A stretch of 33,909 nucleotides of DNA. It comes from Bacilli bacterium (GTDB lineage: Bacteria; Bacillota_I; Bacilli_A; RFN20; CAG-826). The stretch covers positions 1 to 33,909 of the forward strand of contig JAIKYF010000031.1 of the NCBI GenBank assembly GCA_024683495.1, written 5' to 3'. Below the pieces are notes generated by a model that was given only the letters and a program-made list of their open reading frames with translations, did no database searches and was not told where the DNA came from. The position numbers and the translations under genes were made by a program. This document shows, one piece after another, positions 1-9,024 of this stretch (the stretch's first letter is position 1; the number at the start of each line of letters is the position of its first letter).

Positions 1-2874
1 CTCGGCATCTATGACCGTTTGGTCGGCCGTGTCTTAGCCGAAGATCTCGTCGCCTCCGAAGAAGACGGTGGAGTGGTGGTCTTCGAAAAGAAACACAAAC
101 TCACCAAGCGTGACGTGGCCAATCTCCGCGATATGGAATTCTTCGAGCATGGCGCCCACAAGGTCCATCTCAACGCCAATCCGGCCCTTGACCAATATAG
201 CGATGTCAACATCGTGAGAGTCTACGCTAACGATGATCCTGAAGACATCGTCGTCAAGATCATCGGCACCGACCTTGCCTTAAATGGCGACGAGAACACC
301 CCAAGCGTCTCCCGCATCACCATCTCCGATATGGTCGCCACCTTCTCTTACCTCATGGGTCTCCAGTATGGCATTGGACGAGTCGACGATATCGATCACT
401 TAGGCAACCGTCGTATCAGATGCGTTGGCGAGCTTCTCCAGATTCACTTCCGGATGGGTCTTAACAAGATGGCCAAAACCGTCCAGCAGAAGATGTCCAT
501 CACCGACCTTGAATCGGCTAAGCCAAGTCAGCTCATCAACATCCGCCCCTTAACCTCCGCGGTCCGTGAGTTCTTCGCCTCCAACCAACTCTCGCAGTTC
601 ATGGATCAGACCAACCCACTCGCTGAGTTGACCAATAAGAGACGTATCTCCGCCTTAGGTTTAGGCGGCATCACCAGAGACCGCGCCTCCATGGAAGTCC
701 GTGACGTTCACCATACCCACTATGGTCGTATCTGCCCAATCGAGACTCCTGAAGGCCAGAACATCGGTCTTATCAACAATCTCTCGACCTACGCCAAGAT
801 CAACCGCTATGGCTTCATCGAAACCCCATACCGCGTGGTCGTGACCGTCGAAGATGAAAAAGGCAACAAGCGTCAATTCGTCACCGACAAAGCCGAATAT
901 CTCTCGGCCGATGCCGAAAGAGGCTTATATATCGCCGAAGCCAACTTGGCTCTAGGCCAAGAGACCGTCATCGAATATGAAGGCGAGAAACTCGTCGCGA
1001 AGGAAATCCTCGAAGACGAAGTCACCTGCCGTCATAACGAAGATAACGTCAAGGCCCCGAAAGAGAAGATCACCTATGTCGATGTTTCGCCAAAACAGAT
1101 CGTCTCCATCGCCGCGGCGTGTATTCCATTCCTTGAAAACGACGATTCCACCCGTGCTTTGATGGGTGCGAACATGCAGCGTCAGGCTCTTCCTCTCCTC
1201 CGTCCATCCATGGCTTATGTCGGCACTGGGCTTGAGGGCAAGATCGCCAAAGACTCCGGCTTAGCCGTCGTCTCCAAGGGTGAAGGCGTCGTCACCTATA
1301 TGGATAGCGCCACCATCATCATCCAGGAGAAAGAAGGCCCAAGAACCTACCATCTCCAGAAGTTCGATCGTGCCAACCAAGGCACTTGCATCAACCAAAA
1401 GCCAATCGTCAAAGTCGGCGACAAGGTCGAAAAAGACCAAATCATCGCCGATGGCCCAGCCATGCGCAATGGCGAGCTCGCCCTTGGCCAAAACGTCCTC
1501 ATCGCCTATATGACCTGGCATGGTTATAACTATGAAGACGCGGTCATCATGTCCGAGAACATGGTCAAAAACGACACTTACACCTCCATCCACATCGAGG
1601 CCTATGACCTCGAGTGCCGCGAAACCAAGTTAGGCAACGAGGAAATCACCCGTGAGATTCCTAACGTCGGCGAAGATTCCAAGACCTTCCTCGACGAAAG
1701 CGGCATCATCATCCCTGGCGCGGAAGTCAAAGAAGGCGATATCCTCGTTGGTAAGGTCACTCCAAAAGGACAGACTGAGCCAACTCCCGAGGAAAAACTC
1801 CTTATGGCCATCTTCGCCGAGAAGACCAAAGACGGTAGAGATACCTCCCTCCGCGTTCCTCATGGCGGCGCTGGCATCGTCCTCAAAGTCAAGGTGTATT
1901 CTGCCAAAAACAAAGATCCACTCCCCACTGGAGTCATCCAGAAGGTGAGAGTCTATATCGTTCAGAAGAGAAAGATCTCCGAAGGCGACAAGATGTCTGG
2001 CCGTCATGGTAACAAGGGCGTCATCTCCAAGATCTTACCGGTCGAGGATATGCCATTCTTGTCCGATGGTACCCCAATCGACATCATGTTGTCCCCAATG
2101 GGCGTTCCTTCCCGTATGAACATCGGTCAGATCTTCGAGATTCATCTTGGTCTCGCCTGCCGTAAACTCGGCATGAAGATCGCCACCCCAGTATTCGATG
2201 GCATCTCCAACGATGAATTATTCGATATCATGAAGAAAGCCGGCCTCGCCAGCGATGGCAAGACCATCCTCTATGATGGGCAAACCGGCGAAAGATTCTC
2301 CGAACGTATCTCCGTCGGCATCATGTATATGATTAAACTCGTCCACATGGTCGACGATAAGTTACATGCCCGTGCGACTGGTCCTTATAGCTTAGTGACT
2401 CAGCAGCCATTAGGCGGCAAAGCCCAGAACGGCGGCCAGAGATTCGGCGAAATGGAGGTTTGGGCCCTCGAAGCTTATGGTGCTGCCCACGTCCTCCAAG
2501 AAATGCTCACCATTAAATCAGACGACCGCGTCGGCCGTAGAAAGTGCTACGAAGCCATCATCAAGGGCAACGACATCCCCCGCCCAGGCCTTCCTGAAGC
2601 CTTCAAAGTCTTCACCAAGGAACTCAAGGGCTTAGGCATGAAAGTCTCCCTTTATGATCAAGAAGGCGACCTCATCAATCTCGATCACTTAGCCAAAGAG
2701 GCTTTGATCGAAGAAAGAAAGGTCAACTCGACCATCCGTAACCTGACGGCCCCACGCGAAGAAGAAAAACCTGACGTTGTCGAAGTCACCGAAGACGAAA
2801 CCCTCGTCTCCGAACAGTCGGCCCTCGATGAAGGCTTGACCATCGGCACCAAGGTTGAGAGCGATCTTGATTAA
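1..2874 (+). CDS. rpoB: DNA-directed RNA polymerase subunit beta, 5' end missing
   Basis: Beta subunit of RNA polymerase, forming the DNA/RNA clamp and half of the active centre with beta'. The reading frame is open from base 1 (it starts inside a codon series reading [15 protein letters not shown]), so the true start lies upstream and about 957 C-terminal residues are visible. Recognisable family blocks are the rifampicin-site segment [15 protein letters not shown] (near 583-630), [15 protein letters not shown] (near 727-775) and the [13 protein letters not shown] block (near 1984-2022) that lines the active centre. The protein ends in an acidic tail of about 40 residues. The rifampicin pocket has Asn where most bacteria have His526 (E. 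coli numbering), plus Ala for Ser522 and Leu for Pro535. rpoC follows after 21 nt, so the two are co-transcribed; the promoter is outside the window. Confidence 0.98.
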   Translation, partial: LGIYDRLVGRVLAEDLVASEEDGGVVVFEKKHKLTKRDVANLRDMEFFEHGAHKVHLNANPALDQYSDVNIVRVYANDDPEDIVVKIIGTDLALNGDENTPSVSRITISDMVATFSYLMGLQYGIGRVDDIDHLGNRRIRCVGELLQIHFRMGLNKMAKTVQQKMSITDLESAKPSQLINIRPLTSAVREFFASNQLSQFMDQTNPLAELTNKRRISALGLGGITRDRASMEVRDVHHTHYGRICPIETPEGQNIGLINNLSTYAKINRYGFIETPYRVVVTVEDEKGNKRQFVTDKAEYLSADAERGLYIAEANLALGQETVIEYEGEKLVAKEILEDEVTCRHNEDNVKAPKEKITYVDVSPKQIVSIAAACIPFLENDDSTRALMGANMQRQALPLLRPSMAYVGTGLEGKIAKDSGLAVVSKGEGVVTYMDSATIIIQEKEGPRTYHLQKFDRANQGTCINQKPIVKVGDKVEKDQIIADGPAMRNGELALGQNVLIAYMTWHGYNYEDAVIMSENMVKNDTYTSIHIEAYDLECRETKLGNEEITREIPNVGEDSKTFLDESGIIIPGAEVKEGDILVGKVTPKGQTEPTPEEKLLMAIFAEKTKDGRDTSLRVPHGGAGIVLKVKVYSAKNKDPLPTGVIQKVRVYIVQKRKISEGDKMSGRHGNKGVISKILPVEDMPFLSDGTPIDIMLSPMGVPSRMNIGQIFEIHLGLACRKLGMKIATPVFDGISNDELFDIMKKAGLASDGKTILYDGQTGERFSERISVGIMYMIKLVHMVDDKLHARATGPYSLVTQQPLGGKAQNGGQRFGEMEVWALEAYGAAHVLQEMLTIKSDDRVGRRKCYEAIIKGNDIPRPGLPEAFKVFTKELKGLGMKVSLYDQEGDLINLDHLAKEALIEERKVNSTIRNLTAPREEEKPDVVEVTEDETLVSEQSALDEGLTIGTKVESDLD

Positions 2875-2895
2875 GGAAATGGAGGTAAATAACTA

Positions 2896-5800
2896 ATGTT
2901 TGACGTTAATAATCTGGCCGCGATGCAAGTCGGCCTTGCTTCCCCTGAAGACATCATCTCTTGGTCCAAGGGCGAGGTTACCAAATCCGAAACCATCAAC
3001 TATCGTTCCCAAAAGCCGGAAATGGGAGGTCTCTTCTGCGAAAAGATCTTCGGCCCGGCCAAAGACTACGAATGCCATTGCGGCAAATACAAAAAGATCC
3101 GTTACCAAGGCATCACCTGCGAAAAGTGCGGCGTCGAAGTCATCTCCAAGGAGTGGAGAAGAGAGAGATTCGGTCATATTCACCTCATCTCCCCATGCTC
3201 CCACATCTGGTATCTTAAGGGTATCCCCTCAAGAATGAGCTTGATTCTCGAAATCCCTCCTAAGCAATTAGAGGATATCGTCTATTATGCCGCCCACATC
3301 GTCCTTGATAAGGGCAACTCCAAAATCTTAGCCGACAAGCAATACCTCAACGAATCCGCTGCCCGTATTGCCTTCAAAGACGTCATCGAAAACGAGATCA
3401 TGCCGACTCTCGAAATCGATTCTCTTCCCTATCAGAAGGCCGAAGCCATCGTCGCTAAATTAGGCGATCCCAACGAAACCTTCGATTACTTCTCCTCTTC
3501 TAACTTCATCTCCAGAAACCTTAAGACCGTCTTCGGCGAAGGCGCCGAAGCCGTCAAGGATCTTCTTAGAAAAGTCAACATCGAAGAAGAAAGCAACGCC
3601 ATCTCCGAGGCCATCAAGGCCACGAAGAGCGAGGGCGAGAGACAGCGTCTAGTCAAAAGACTCGAAGTCGTGGAAGCCTTCCGCAAATCCGGCCAAAAGC
3701 CCGAGTGGATGGTTCTCGATGACCTCCCCGTCATCCCACCTGATCTCCGTCCAATGCTTCAGCTCGATGGCGGTAGATTCGCGGCCAGTGACTTCAATGA
3801 ACTCTATCGCCGCGTCATCTCCCGTAACAATCGTTTGAAGAAATTGATCGATATCAACTCACCAAACGTCATTCTCATCAACGAGAAGCGTATGTTGCAG
3901 GAAGCCGTCGATGCTCTCATCGATAACGGCCGCCGCAACAAGCCCGTCACCGGTCCTAGCGGGAGAGCCCTCAAGTCTCTCTCCAGCGGCTTAAAGGGCA
4001 AACAAGGTCGTTTCCGTCAGAACCTCTTAGGTAAGAGAGTCGACTTCTCTGGCCGTTCGGTCATCGCGGTTGGCCCATCCCTCAAGATGTATCAATGCGG
4101 ACTTCCCCGCGAGATGGCTATCCAGCTTCTCCGCCCCTTCATCGCCGCCTTATTGATTAAGGAAGGATATGTGAGCGCCCATAAGCAAGCCGATAAGATC
4201 ATCGATCGTTACGATCCAATCGTCTTCGACATCGTCGATAGAATCATCTCTCAGCATCCTGTCTTACTTAACCGTGCGCCAACCCTCCACCGTCTTGGCA
4301 TCCAGGCCTTCCAGCCGATCCTCGTCGATGGTCGTGCCATCCGTCTCCACCCGCTCGTCTGCCCTGGCTTCAACGCCGACTTCGACGGTGACCAGATGGC
4401 GGTTCACGTCCCACTTGGCAAAGCCGCTCAAGAAGAAGCCCTTAAGCTGATGTTGGCCTCCAACAACATCTTAGGCCCGAAAGATGGCAAGCCAATCGTC
4501 ATCCCTGGCCAGGATATGGTCATGGGTAACTATTACCTCACGATCGAAGAATCCAAGAACGATTTCCTCGAGCGTGCCAAAGCTTTGCGCTCCCTCACGA
4601 TTGCCGATGAGGAAGAAAGAATCGCGAATGAAGAAGAAGCTCTCCGCCAAGAAGGCTATGCCGAAATGGAAGGTCACGTCTTCGCTTCCATCCGCGAAGT
4701 CATCGATGCCTATGAAAACCGCATCGTCTCCCTCCACAACCGTATCGGCATCAGAGCCTCCGTCCTCCATAAGAAATTCTATGGGCCGGAAGCAGTTGGC
4801 GTCGAATGGGCCAAAGGCGGTCTTCCAATCGAGGTGAAAGACCAATATCTTCTCACTTCCGTCGGTAAGATCATCTTCAATGAAATCTTCCCTGACGACT
4901 TCATCTTCATCAATGGCGATGAACCAAACGTCGAGAAGAAAGAGACCATCCTTTCTTGGTTTGTTCCAGCTGGAACCGACATCAAGGAAGCCATCGCCTC
5001 CCAACCTCTCCATGGGGCCATCAAGAAGAAGTGGTTAGGCGCCATCATCGACATGTCCTTCCATAAGTACGATATGTCCGATGAAGCGACCTCCAAACTC
5101 ACTCCATCCAAGACCTCCGCGATTCTTGATAAGATCAAGGATCAAGGCTTCGAATATTCCACCGTCTCCGCGGTTACCGTCGCTATCTCCGATATCGACA
5201 TCAGCAAACTCACGAAGAAGGGTGTCATCGTCGCCGAAAGCCAGAAGAAAGTCGACAAGATCGCCGAAATGGCGAAGAAAGGTCTTCTTTCCGAGGGCGA
5301 ACGCCACAACTTAGTCACCTCCGTCTGGAGCGCGGCTACCGAAGGCGTCAGAGACGAAGTGGCGGCTCACTTGCAGAAAGATAAGTCCAACCCTCTCGTC
5401 ATCATGTTCGAGTCTGGTGCTCGTGGCTCCATCGATAACTTCAAGCAGTTGATGGGTATGAAAGGCTGCGTCGCCAACCCGAAGAATGAAACCATCGAAC
5501 TTCCAATCATCTCCTCTTACCGTGAAGGTTTGAAGGTTGCGGAGTTCTTCATTAACACCCACGGCGCCCGTAAGGGTGGCGCGGATACCGCCTTAAAGAC
5601 CGCCGACTCTGGCTATTTGACCCGTCGTCTCGTCGATGTCTCCCAAGACGTCGTCGTCCGCGAGATCGATTGCCATTGCGACCACGGCTTCAAAGTCCGC
5701 GAAATCCGCGATACTTCCCGTGATGTCGTCATCGCCACGCTTGATGAGCGTCTCTCTGGACGTTTCTCGATGAGAGATATCGTTGATCCTAATACTGGCG

Positions 5801-6906
5801 AAGTCATCGTCAAAGCCAATGCGATGATCACCGACCTCCAAGCCAAGCAAATCGTTGCCGCTGGCATCAAGGAAGTCGAAATCCGTTCCTTATTCACCTG
5901 CCAGACCAAGAACGGCGTTTGCCAACACTGCTATGGCAGAAACATGGCGACCGGCCGCTTAGTCGAAGTCGGTGAAGCGGTTGGCATCATGGCCGCCCAA
6001 TCCATCGGCGAACCTGGCACTCAGCTCACCATGCGAGTCTTCCACACCGGCGGTTTGGCTGGTAGCGATATCACCACTGGTTTGCCTCGTGTTCAGGAGT
6101 TAGTCGAAGCCCGTCCTCCAAAGGGCGTTGCCAAGATCTCCAAGATCGATGGTGTCGTCAAATCCATCGAACACCTCGAGCGTGGCTCTTATAAAGTCAT
6201 CATCGAATCGGTACACAAAGCCGTCGATAGCGAGGTGAAAGAAGGTGAGGTCGAAGTCGATGAGTGCATCACCGATTACGGTTCTCGTCTCCGCGTCAAA
6301 GTCGGCGATCATGTCGAAAATGGTGGCAAGATCACCGAAGGCGCCATCAACCCCAAAGAATTACTCGACGTCTCCGATGTTGAGAAGGTCGAGGTCTATA
6401 TGATCAAGGAAATCCGTAAGGTCTATGCGGCCCAGGGTATCGGAATCTCCGATAAACACTTGGAAATCATCGTCCGCCAGATGCTCCGTAAGGTCTACGT
6501 CCTCGATAAGGGCGACACCGATTTGATCCCTGGGACCAGAGTCGATGTCGACACCTACACCCTCATCAACCAGGCAGCCTTGCTCGCTGGCAAAAAGCCA
6601 GCCTTGGCTCACCCCTTCCTCCTTGGCATCACCAAGGCGGCCTTAGAGACCGAATCCTTCCTCTCCGCGGCTTCCTTCCAGGAAACCACCAGAGTCTTGA
6701 CCGATGCGGCCATCAAGGCGAAGAAAGATCCTCTCCATGGCTTGAAAGAGAATGTCATCACTGGCAAACTCATCCCTGCCGGAACTGGTCTATTCTCCGA
6801 AGAAGCGGAAGCGGAAAGGCTTAAGGATTTCTCCGTTGAAGGCCATATGGCTCTCGTCAAGGATCAATACCTTGAAGACCATGACCGTCACGAAAAGAAA
6901 GACTAA
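2896..6906 (+). CDS. rpoC: DNA-directed RNA polymerase subunit beta'
   Basis: Largest RNA polymerase subunit, carrying the catalytic magnesium site. The 1336-residue product has the N-terminal zinc site (CHCGKYKK...CEKCGVEV, about residues 56-80), the invariant NADFDGD motif at residues 493-499 (three Asp at 495, 497 and 499), the second zinc site (CHCDHG, then CQTKNGVCQHC) and the trigger-loop segment QSIGEPGTQLTMRVFHTGG. It is about 130 residues longer than my recollection of the B. subtilis protein (about 1200). The ATG at 2896 is preceded by GGAGG at 2881-2885. A strong hairpin terminator lies 24 nt after the stop, which closes the rpoBC operon here. Confidence 0.98.
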   Translation: MFDVNNLAAMQVGLASPEDIISWSKGEVTKSETINYRSQKPEMGGLFCEKIFGPAKDYECHCGKYKKIRYQGITCEKCGVEVISKEWRRERFGHIHLISPCSHIWYLKGIPSRMSLILEIPPKQLEDIVYYAAHIVLDKGNSKILADKQYLNESAARIAFKDVIENEIMPTLEIDSLPYQKAEAIVAKLGDPNETFDYFSSSNFISRNLKTVFGEGAEAVKDLLRKVNIEEESNAISEAIKATKSEGERQRLVKRLEVVEAFRKSGQKPEWMVLDDLPVIPPDLRPMLQLDGGRFAASDFNELYRRVISRNNRLKKLIDINSPNVILINEKRMLQEAVDALIDNGRRNKPVTGPSGRALKSLSSGLKGKQGRFRQNLLGKRVDFSGRSVIAVGPSLKMYQCGLPREMAIQLLRPFIAALLIKEGYVSAHKQADKIIDRYDPIVFDIVDRIISQHPVLLNRAPTLHRLGIQAFQPILVDGRAIRLHPLVCPGFNADFDGDQMAVHVPLGKAAQEEALKLMLASNNILGPKDGKPIVIPGQDMVMGNYYLTIEESKNDFLERAKALRSLTIADEEERIANEEEALRQEGYAEMEGHVFASIREVIDAYENRIVSLHNRIGIRASVLHKKFYGPEAVGVEWAKGGLPIEVKDQYLLTSVGKIIFNEIFPDDFIFINGDEPNVEKKETILSWFVPAGTDIKEAIASQPLHGAIKKKWLGAIIDMSFHKYDMSDEATSKLTPSKTSAILDKIKDQGFEYSTVSAVTVAISDIDISKLTKKGVIVAESQKKVDKIAEMAKKGLLSEGERHNLVTSVWSAATEGVRDEVAAHLQKDKSNPLVIMFESGARGSIDNFKQLMGMKGCVANPKNETIELPIISSYREGLKVAEFFINTHGARKGGADTALKTADSGYLTRRLVDVSQDVVVREIDCHCDHGFKVREIRDTSRDVVIATLDERLSGRFSMRDIVDPNTGEVIVKANAMITDLQAKQIVAAGIKEVEIRSLFTCQTKNGVCQHCYGRNMATGRLVEVGEAVGIMAAQSIGEPGTQLTMRVFHTGGLAGSDITTGLPRVQELVEARPPKGVAKISKIDGVVKSIEHLERGSYKVIIESVHKAVDSEVKEGEVEVDECITDYGSRLRVKVGDHVENGGKITEGAINPKELLDVSDVEKVEVYMIKEIRKVYAAQGIGISDKHLEIIVRQMLRKVYVLDKGDTDLIPGTRVDVDTYTLINQAALLAGKKPALAHPFLLGITKAALETESFLSAASFQETTRVLTDAAIKAKKDPLHGLKENVITGKLIPAGTGLFSEEAEAERLKDFSVEGHMALVKDQYLEDHDRHEKKD

Positions 6907-6929
6907 GTCTAGCCTCTAAAGTCGACACT

Positions 6930-6960
6930 AGCCCCCGCCTCAAAGGTGGGGGCTTTATTA
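6930..6960 (+). terminator. Rho-independent terminator of rpoBC
   Basis: An 11-bp stem (6930-6940 with 6944-6954, one G-T pair) with a 3-nt loop is followed by a T-rich stretch. It separates rpoC from the next gene. Confidence 0.9.
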
Positions 6961-6975
6961 ATGCGATAAATACGA

Positions 6976-6981
6976 TATAAT
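6976..6981 (+). promoter_or_regulatory. -10 box of a near-leaderless promoter
   Basis: A perfect TATAAT lies 14 nt before the ATG at 6996. Transcription starting about 7 nt downstream would leave a leader of only about 8 nt with no Shine-Dalgarno site. The -35 region would overlap the end of the rpoC terminator and is not well conserved. Confidence 0.55.
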
Positions 6982-6995
6982 TTATTGGTTACTTT

Positions 6996-7823
6996 ATGTT
7001 AGAAAGACTCAGAAAACCAATTTTAATCATCTCCATCATCCTCATTTGGCTGATGAATATTATCCTTTTCTATATTCGGTATCCTTCCATTAACTTCGCG
7101 AGTTTATTTGATTTTGCTGATCTTTCGGAGACGGGATTGCTTGAGTTGCTGAACGCTTACGCCCTTATTGGGAATGCGATACTGATCTTGCTATTAGGGA
7201 TCTTGAGCATCATTTTCTCGCGACCCCGCTTTGGGAAAACCCCGCAAGTTCTCTTCACCATCGCCTTGATTTTATTGATTGGTCAGTTCCTTGGTCCGAA
7301 TTATTTCATGAATGTCCTCAGCTGGGATATCGCTTATTTATTTGAATCTATCGATATTTTTAAAAAACTCTTCCATATATTTATATGCCCATATCTATGG
7401 TTTTTAGGGATCACGGCCTTCCTAGTCTCCATCTTCTTTATTAGATTTAGCTTTGGGAAAATCCTCAATATCATCGCCAAAATCTATGTCATGGCCTTAT
7501 GCGCGGGGATCGTCACGTCCATGACTATGATGATTATCGCCTCTAATGGAAGCGAGAGTCTTCAGATGCCAACCTTATATCTTGCTTCTCTTTTGTTCGT
7601 CATCATGTTCATTAATCTCTTCTTGATGGGCCACAACGAATATTATGCGACCAACATCGTCTTTGAACGGGAGGAGGAGCCAGAGCCAATTAAGGTGACG
7701 ACGGTCAAAAAGACGATGAGCAAAAAAGCCCCGGTCAAGACCGACCCAGTTCCTGTTCCGAATATCCTCTTTGGGCAGAAGATCCCGGCATATTATCTAG
7801 CAGAGGATGAAGAAGTCATCTAA
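6996..7823 (+). CDS. Six-helix membrane protein of unknown function
   Basis: A 275-residue protein I do not recognise. Six hydrophobic segments are visible at about residues 8-28, 53-75, 84-104, 126-149, 157-182 and 193-212. A hydrophilic C-terminal tail of about 60 residues is rich in Lys, Pro and Val (KKTMSKKAPVK) and probably cytoplasmic. There is no signal peptide, cysteine pair or catalytic motif I can name. It sits alone between terminators at 6930-6960 and 7822-7845, so it is a single-gene transcription unit placed between rpoC and rpsL, a position where many Gram-positive genomes have a small L7Ae-type gene. No ribosome-binding site precedes the ATG; the TATAAT at 6976 suggests a nearly leaderless mRNA. 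Confidence 0.85.
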   Translation: MLERLRKPILIISIILIWLMNIILFYIRYPSINFASLFDFADLSETGLLELLNAYALIGNAILILLLGILSIIFSRPRFGKTPQVLFTIALILLIGQFLGPNYFMNVLSWDIAYLFESIDIFKKLFHIFICPYLWFLGITAFLVSIFFIRFSFGKILNIIAKIYVMALCAGIVTSMTMMIIASNGSESLQMPTLYLASLLFVIMFINLFLMGHNEYYATNIVFEREEEPEPIKVTTVKKTMSKKAPVKTDPVPVPNILFGQKIPAYYLAEDEEVI

Positions 7824-7845
7824 GACCCCGTTCAAGGGTCTTTTT
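7822..7845 (+). terminator. Rho-independent terminator
   Basis: A short hairpin (AAGACCC with GGGTCTT) is followed by a T run. It begins at the stop codon of the membrane protein gene and ends that unit before the str operon. Confidence 0.8.
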
Positions 7846-7858
7846 CAATGTTCGAAAG

Positions 7859-7961
7859 CGAAAAACTTTTTTGCTTTTTTATAGGAGAAATTAGCTAAAG
7901 AAGCAGGGGAGCAAACCCCTATAAAAAAGAAGAGAATTCATCGCTCAAAAAAGTTTTTTCG
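7859..7961. repeat. Imperfect long inverted repeat upstream of the str promoter
   Basis: Two nested arm pairs lie in this gap. The outer arms (7859-7873 and 7946-7961) match over 15 nt with one extra base. The inner arms (7874-7885 and 7918-7929) are a perfect 12-bp match, CTTTTTTATAGG with CCTATAAAAAAG. A small AGGGG/CCCCT hairpin (7905-7909 with 7916-7920) competes with the inner pair. The structure ends 8 nt before the -35 box of the rpsL promoter. Its role is unknown. Confidence 0.7.
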
Positions 7962-7968
7962 AATGTTG

Positions 7969-7997
7969 TTGACAGGTGGTTTATATAAGTATAAACT
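7969..7997 (+). promoter_or_regulatory. Promoter of rpsL-rpsG-fusA
   Basis: A consensus TTGACA (-35, 7969-7974) is followed after 17 bp by TAAACT (-10, 7992-7997). TATAAA at 7990-7995 with a 15-bp spacer is an alternative reading. The start point would be near 8004, giving a leader of about 97 nt. That leader contains a possible 6-bp hairpin (8052-8057 with 8066-8071) just before the S12 ribosome-binding site. Confidence 0.75.
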
Positions 7998-8100
7998 TTC
8001 GTTCGGACGTAACTAAAAGGCATTTTGCCATTTTAATTTACGGACTGGTTGACACACTGGGATATGTGTGTTTCAAAGGCAAAGGAGAAAAAGTCAAAAA

Positions 8101-8520
8101 ATGCCAACGATAAACCAATTAGTCAGATCCGGCAGAAAGACTTCCGTTAAGAAGTCGAAGACTCCGGCTCTTGGCAAAAGATGGAATTCTTTGACCAAGA
8201 GAAGCAGCAATCAGCCATCTTCACAGAAAAGAGGCGTTTGCACCCGTGTCGGGACGATGACCCCGAAAAAGCCAAACTCGGCTTTAAGAAAGTACGCTCG
8301 TGTCCGCTTATCTAACGGTTACGAAGTCACCGCCTACATCGGTGGTGAGGGACATAACCTCCAAGAGCACAGCACCGTCATGATTCGTGGCGGCCGTGTC
8401 AAGGACCTCCCAGGCGTTCGTTATCACATCATCCGTGGTACTTTGGACTGCGGTGGAATCGAAGCTAGAAGACAGGGAAGAAGCCTCTACGGCACCAAGA
8501 AACCTGCCCCAGCTAAGTAA
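8101..8520 (+). CDS. rpsL: 30S ribosomal protein S12
   Basis: S12 sits at the decoding centre of the small subunit. The 139-residue product starts [13 protein letters not shown] and contains [16 protein letters not shown] and [12 protein letters not shown], with the wild-type lysines where streptomycin-resistance mutations usually occur. Length and the extra segment near residues 25-40 match the Bacilli form rather than the shorter E. coli form. I chose the ATG at 8101 because it gives the canonical N-terminus and has AAGGAG about 12 nt upstream; the in-frame GTG at 8068 would add 11 atypical residues that overlap this site. First gene of the str operon. Confidence 0.97.
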   Translation: MPTINQLVRSGRKTSVKKSKTPALGKRWNSLTKRSSNQPSSQKRGVCTRVGTMTPKKPNSALRKYARVRLSNGYEVTAYIGGEGHNLQEHSTVMIRGGRVKDLPGVRYHIIRGTLDCGGIEARRQGRSLYGTKKPAPAK

Positions 8521-8541
8521 AGAAAGGATTAGGAAAAACTT

Positions 8542-9012
8542 ATGTCACGCAAAAGCAAAGTTGAAAAGCGGGATGTCCTTCCAGATCCTGTTTACAATTC
8601 CAAACTCGTCACTCGTTTGATCAACAAGGTCATGTACGATGGCAAAAGAGGCACCTCTCAGACCATCATCTACAATTCCTTCAAGATCATCGAAGAGAAG
8701 ACCCAAAAACCAGCCATTGATGTCTTCGCTACCGCGATCAACAACATCATGCCTGGCGTCGAACTCAAAGTTCGCCGTATCGGAGCCGCCAACTATCAGG
8801 TTCCAGTGGAAGTTTCCCCCGAAAGAAAACAGACCTTAGGCCTCAGATGGCTCGTCACCTATGCTCGTCTCCGCAAAGAGAAGACCATGGAAGAGAAATT
8901 AGCCGCCGAGATCATCGATGCCGCCAATGGCACCGGCGCTTCCGTCAAGAAGAAGGAAGATGTCCACAAGATGGCCGAAGCCAACAAAGCTTACGCCCAT
9001 TATAGATGGTAG
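8542..9012 (+). CDS. rpsG: 30S ribosomal protein S7
   Basis: S7 nucleates assembly of the 30S head on 16S rRNA. The 156-residue protein has the usual length and family blocks: [16 protein letters not shown] at the N-terminus, [20 protein letters not shown] in the middle and [12 protein letters not shown] at the C-terminus. It lies 21 nt after rpsL with AGGA-type ribosome-binding sites in the gap, and 12 nt before fusA, as in the standard str operon. Confidence 0.97.
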   Translation: MSRKSKVEKRDVLPDPVYNSKLVTRLINKVMYDGKRGTSQTIIYNSFKIIEEKTQKPAIDVFATAINNIMPGVELKVRRIGAANYQVPVEVSPERKQTLGLRWLVTYARLRKEKTMEEKLAAEIIDAANGTGASVKKKEDVHKMAEANKAYAHYRW

Positions 9013-9024
9013 AAGGAGGACAAT

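Noticed and set aside
8068-8100. Longer S12 starting at GTG 8068
   Set aside because: The extension overlaps the ribosome-binding site and breaks the canonical MPTINQ start.
8004-8100. Riboswitch or r-protein regulatory leader in the str operon
   Set aside because: Only small hairpins (4-6 bp) are visible and no known motif can be recognised.
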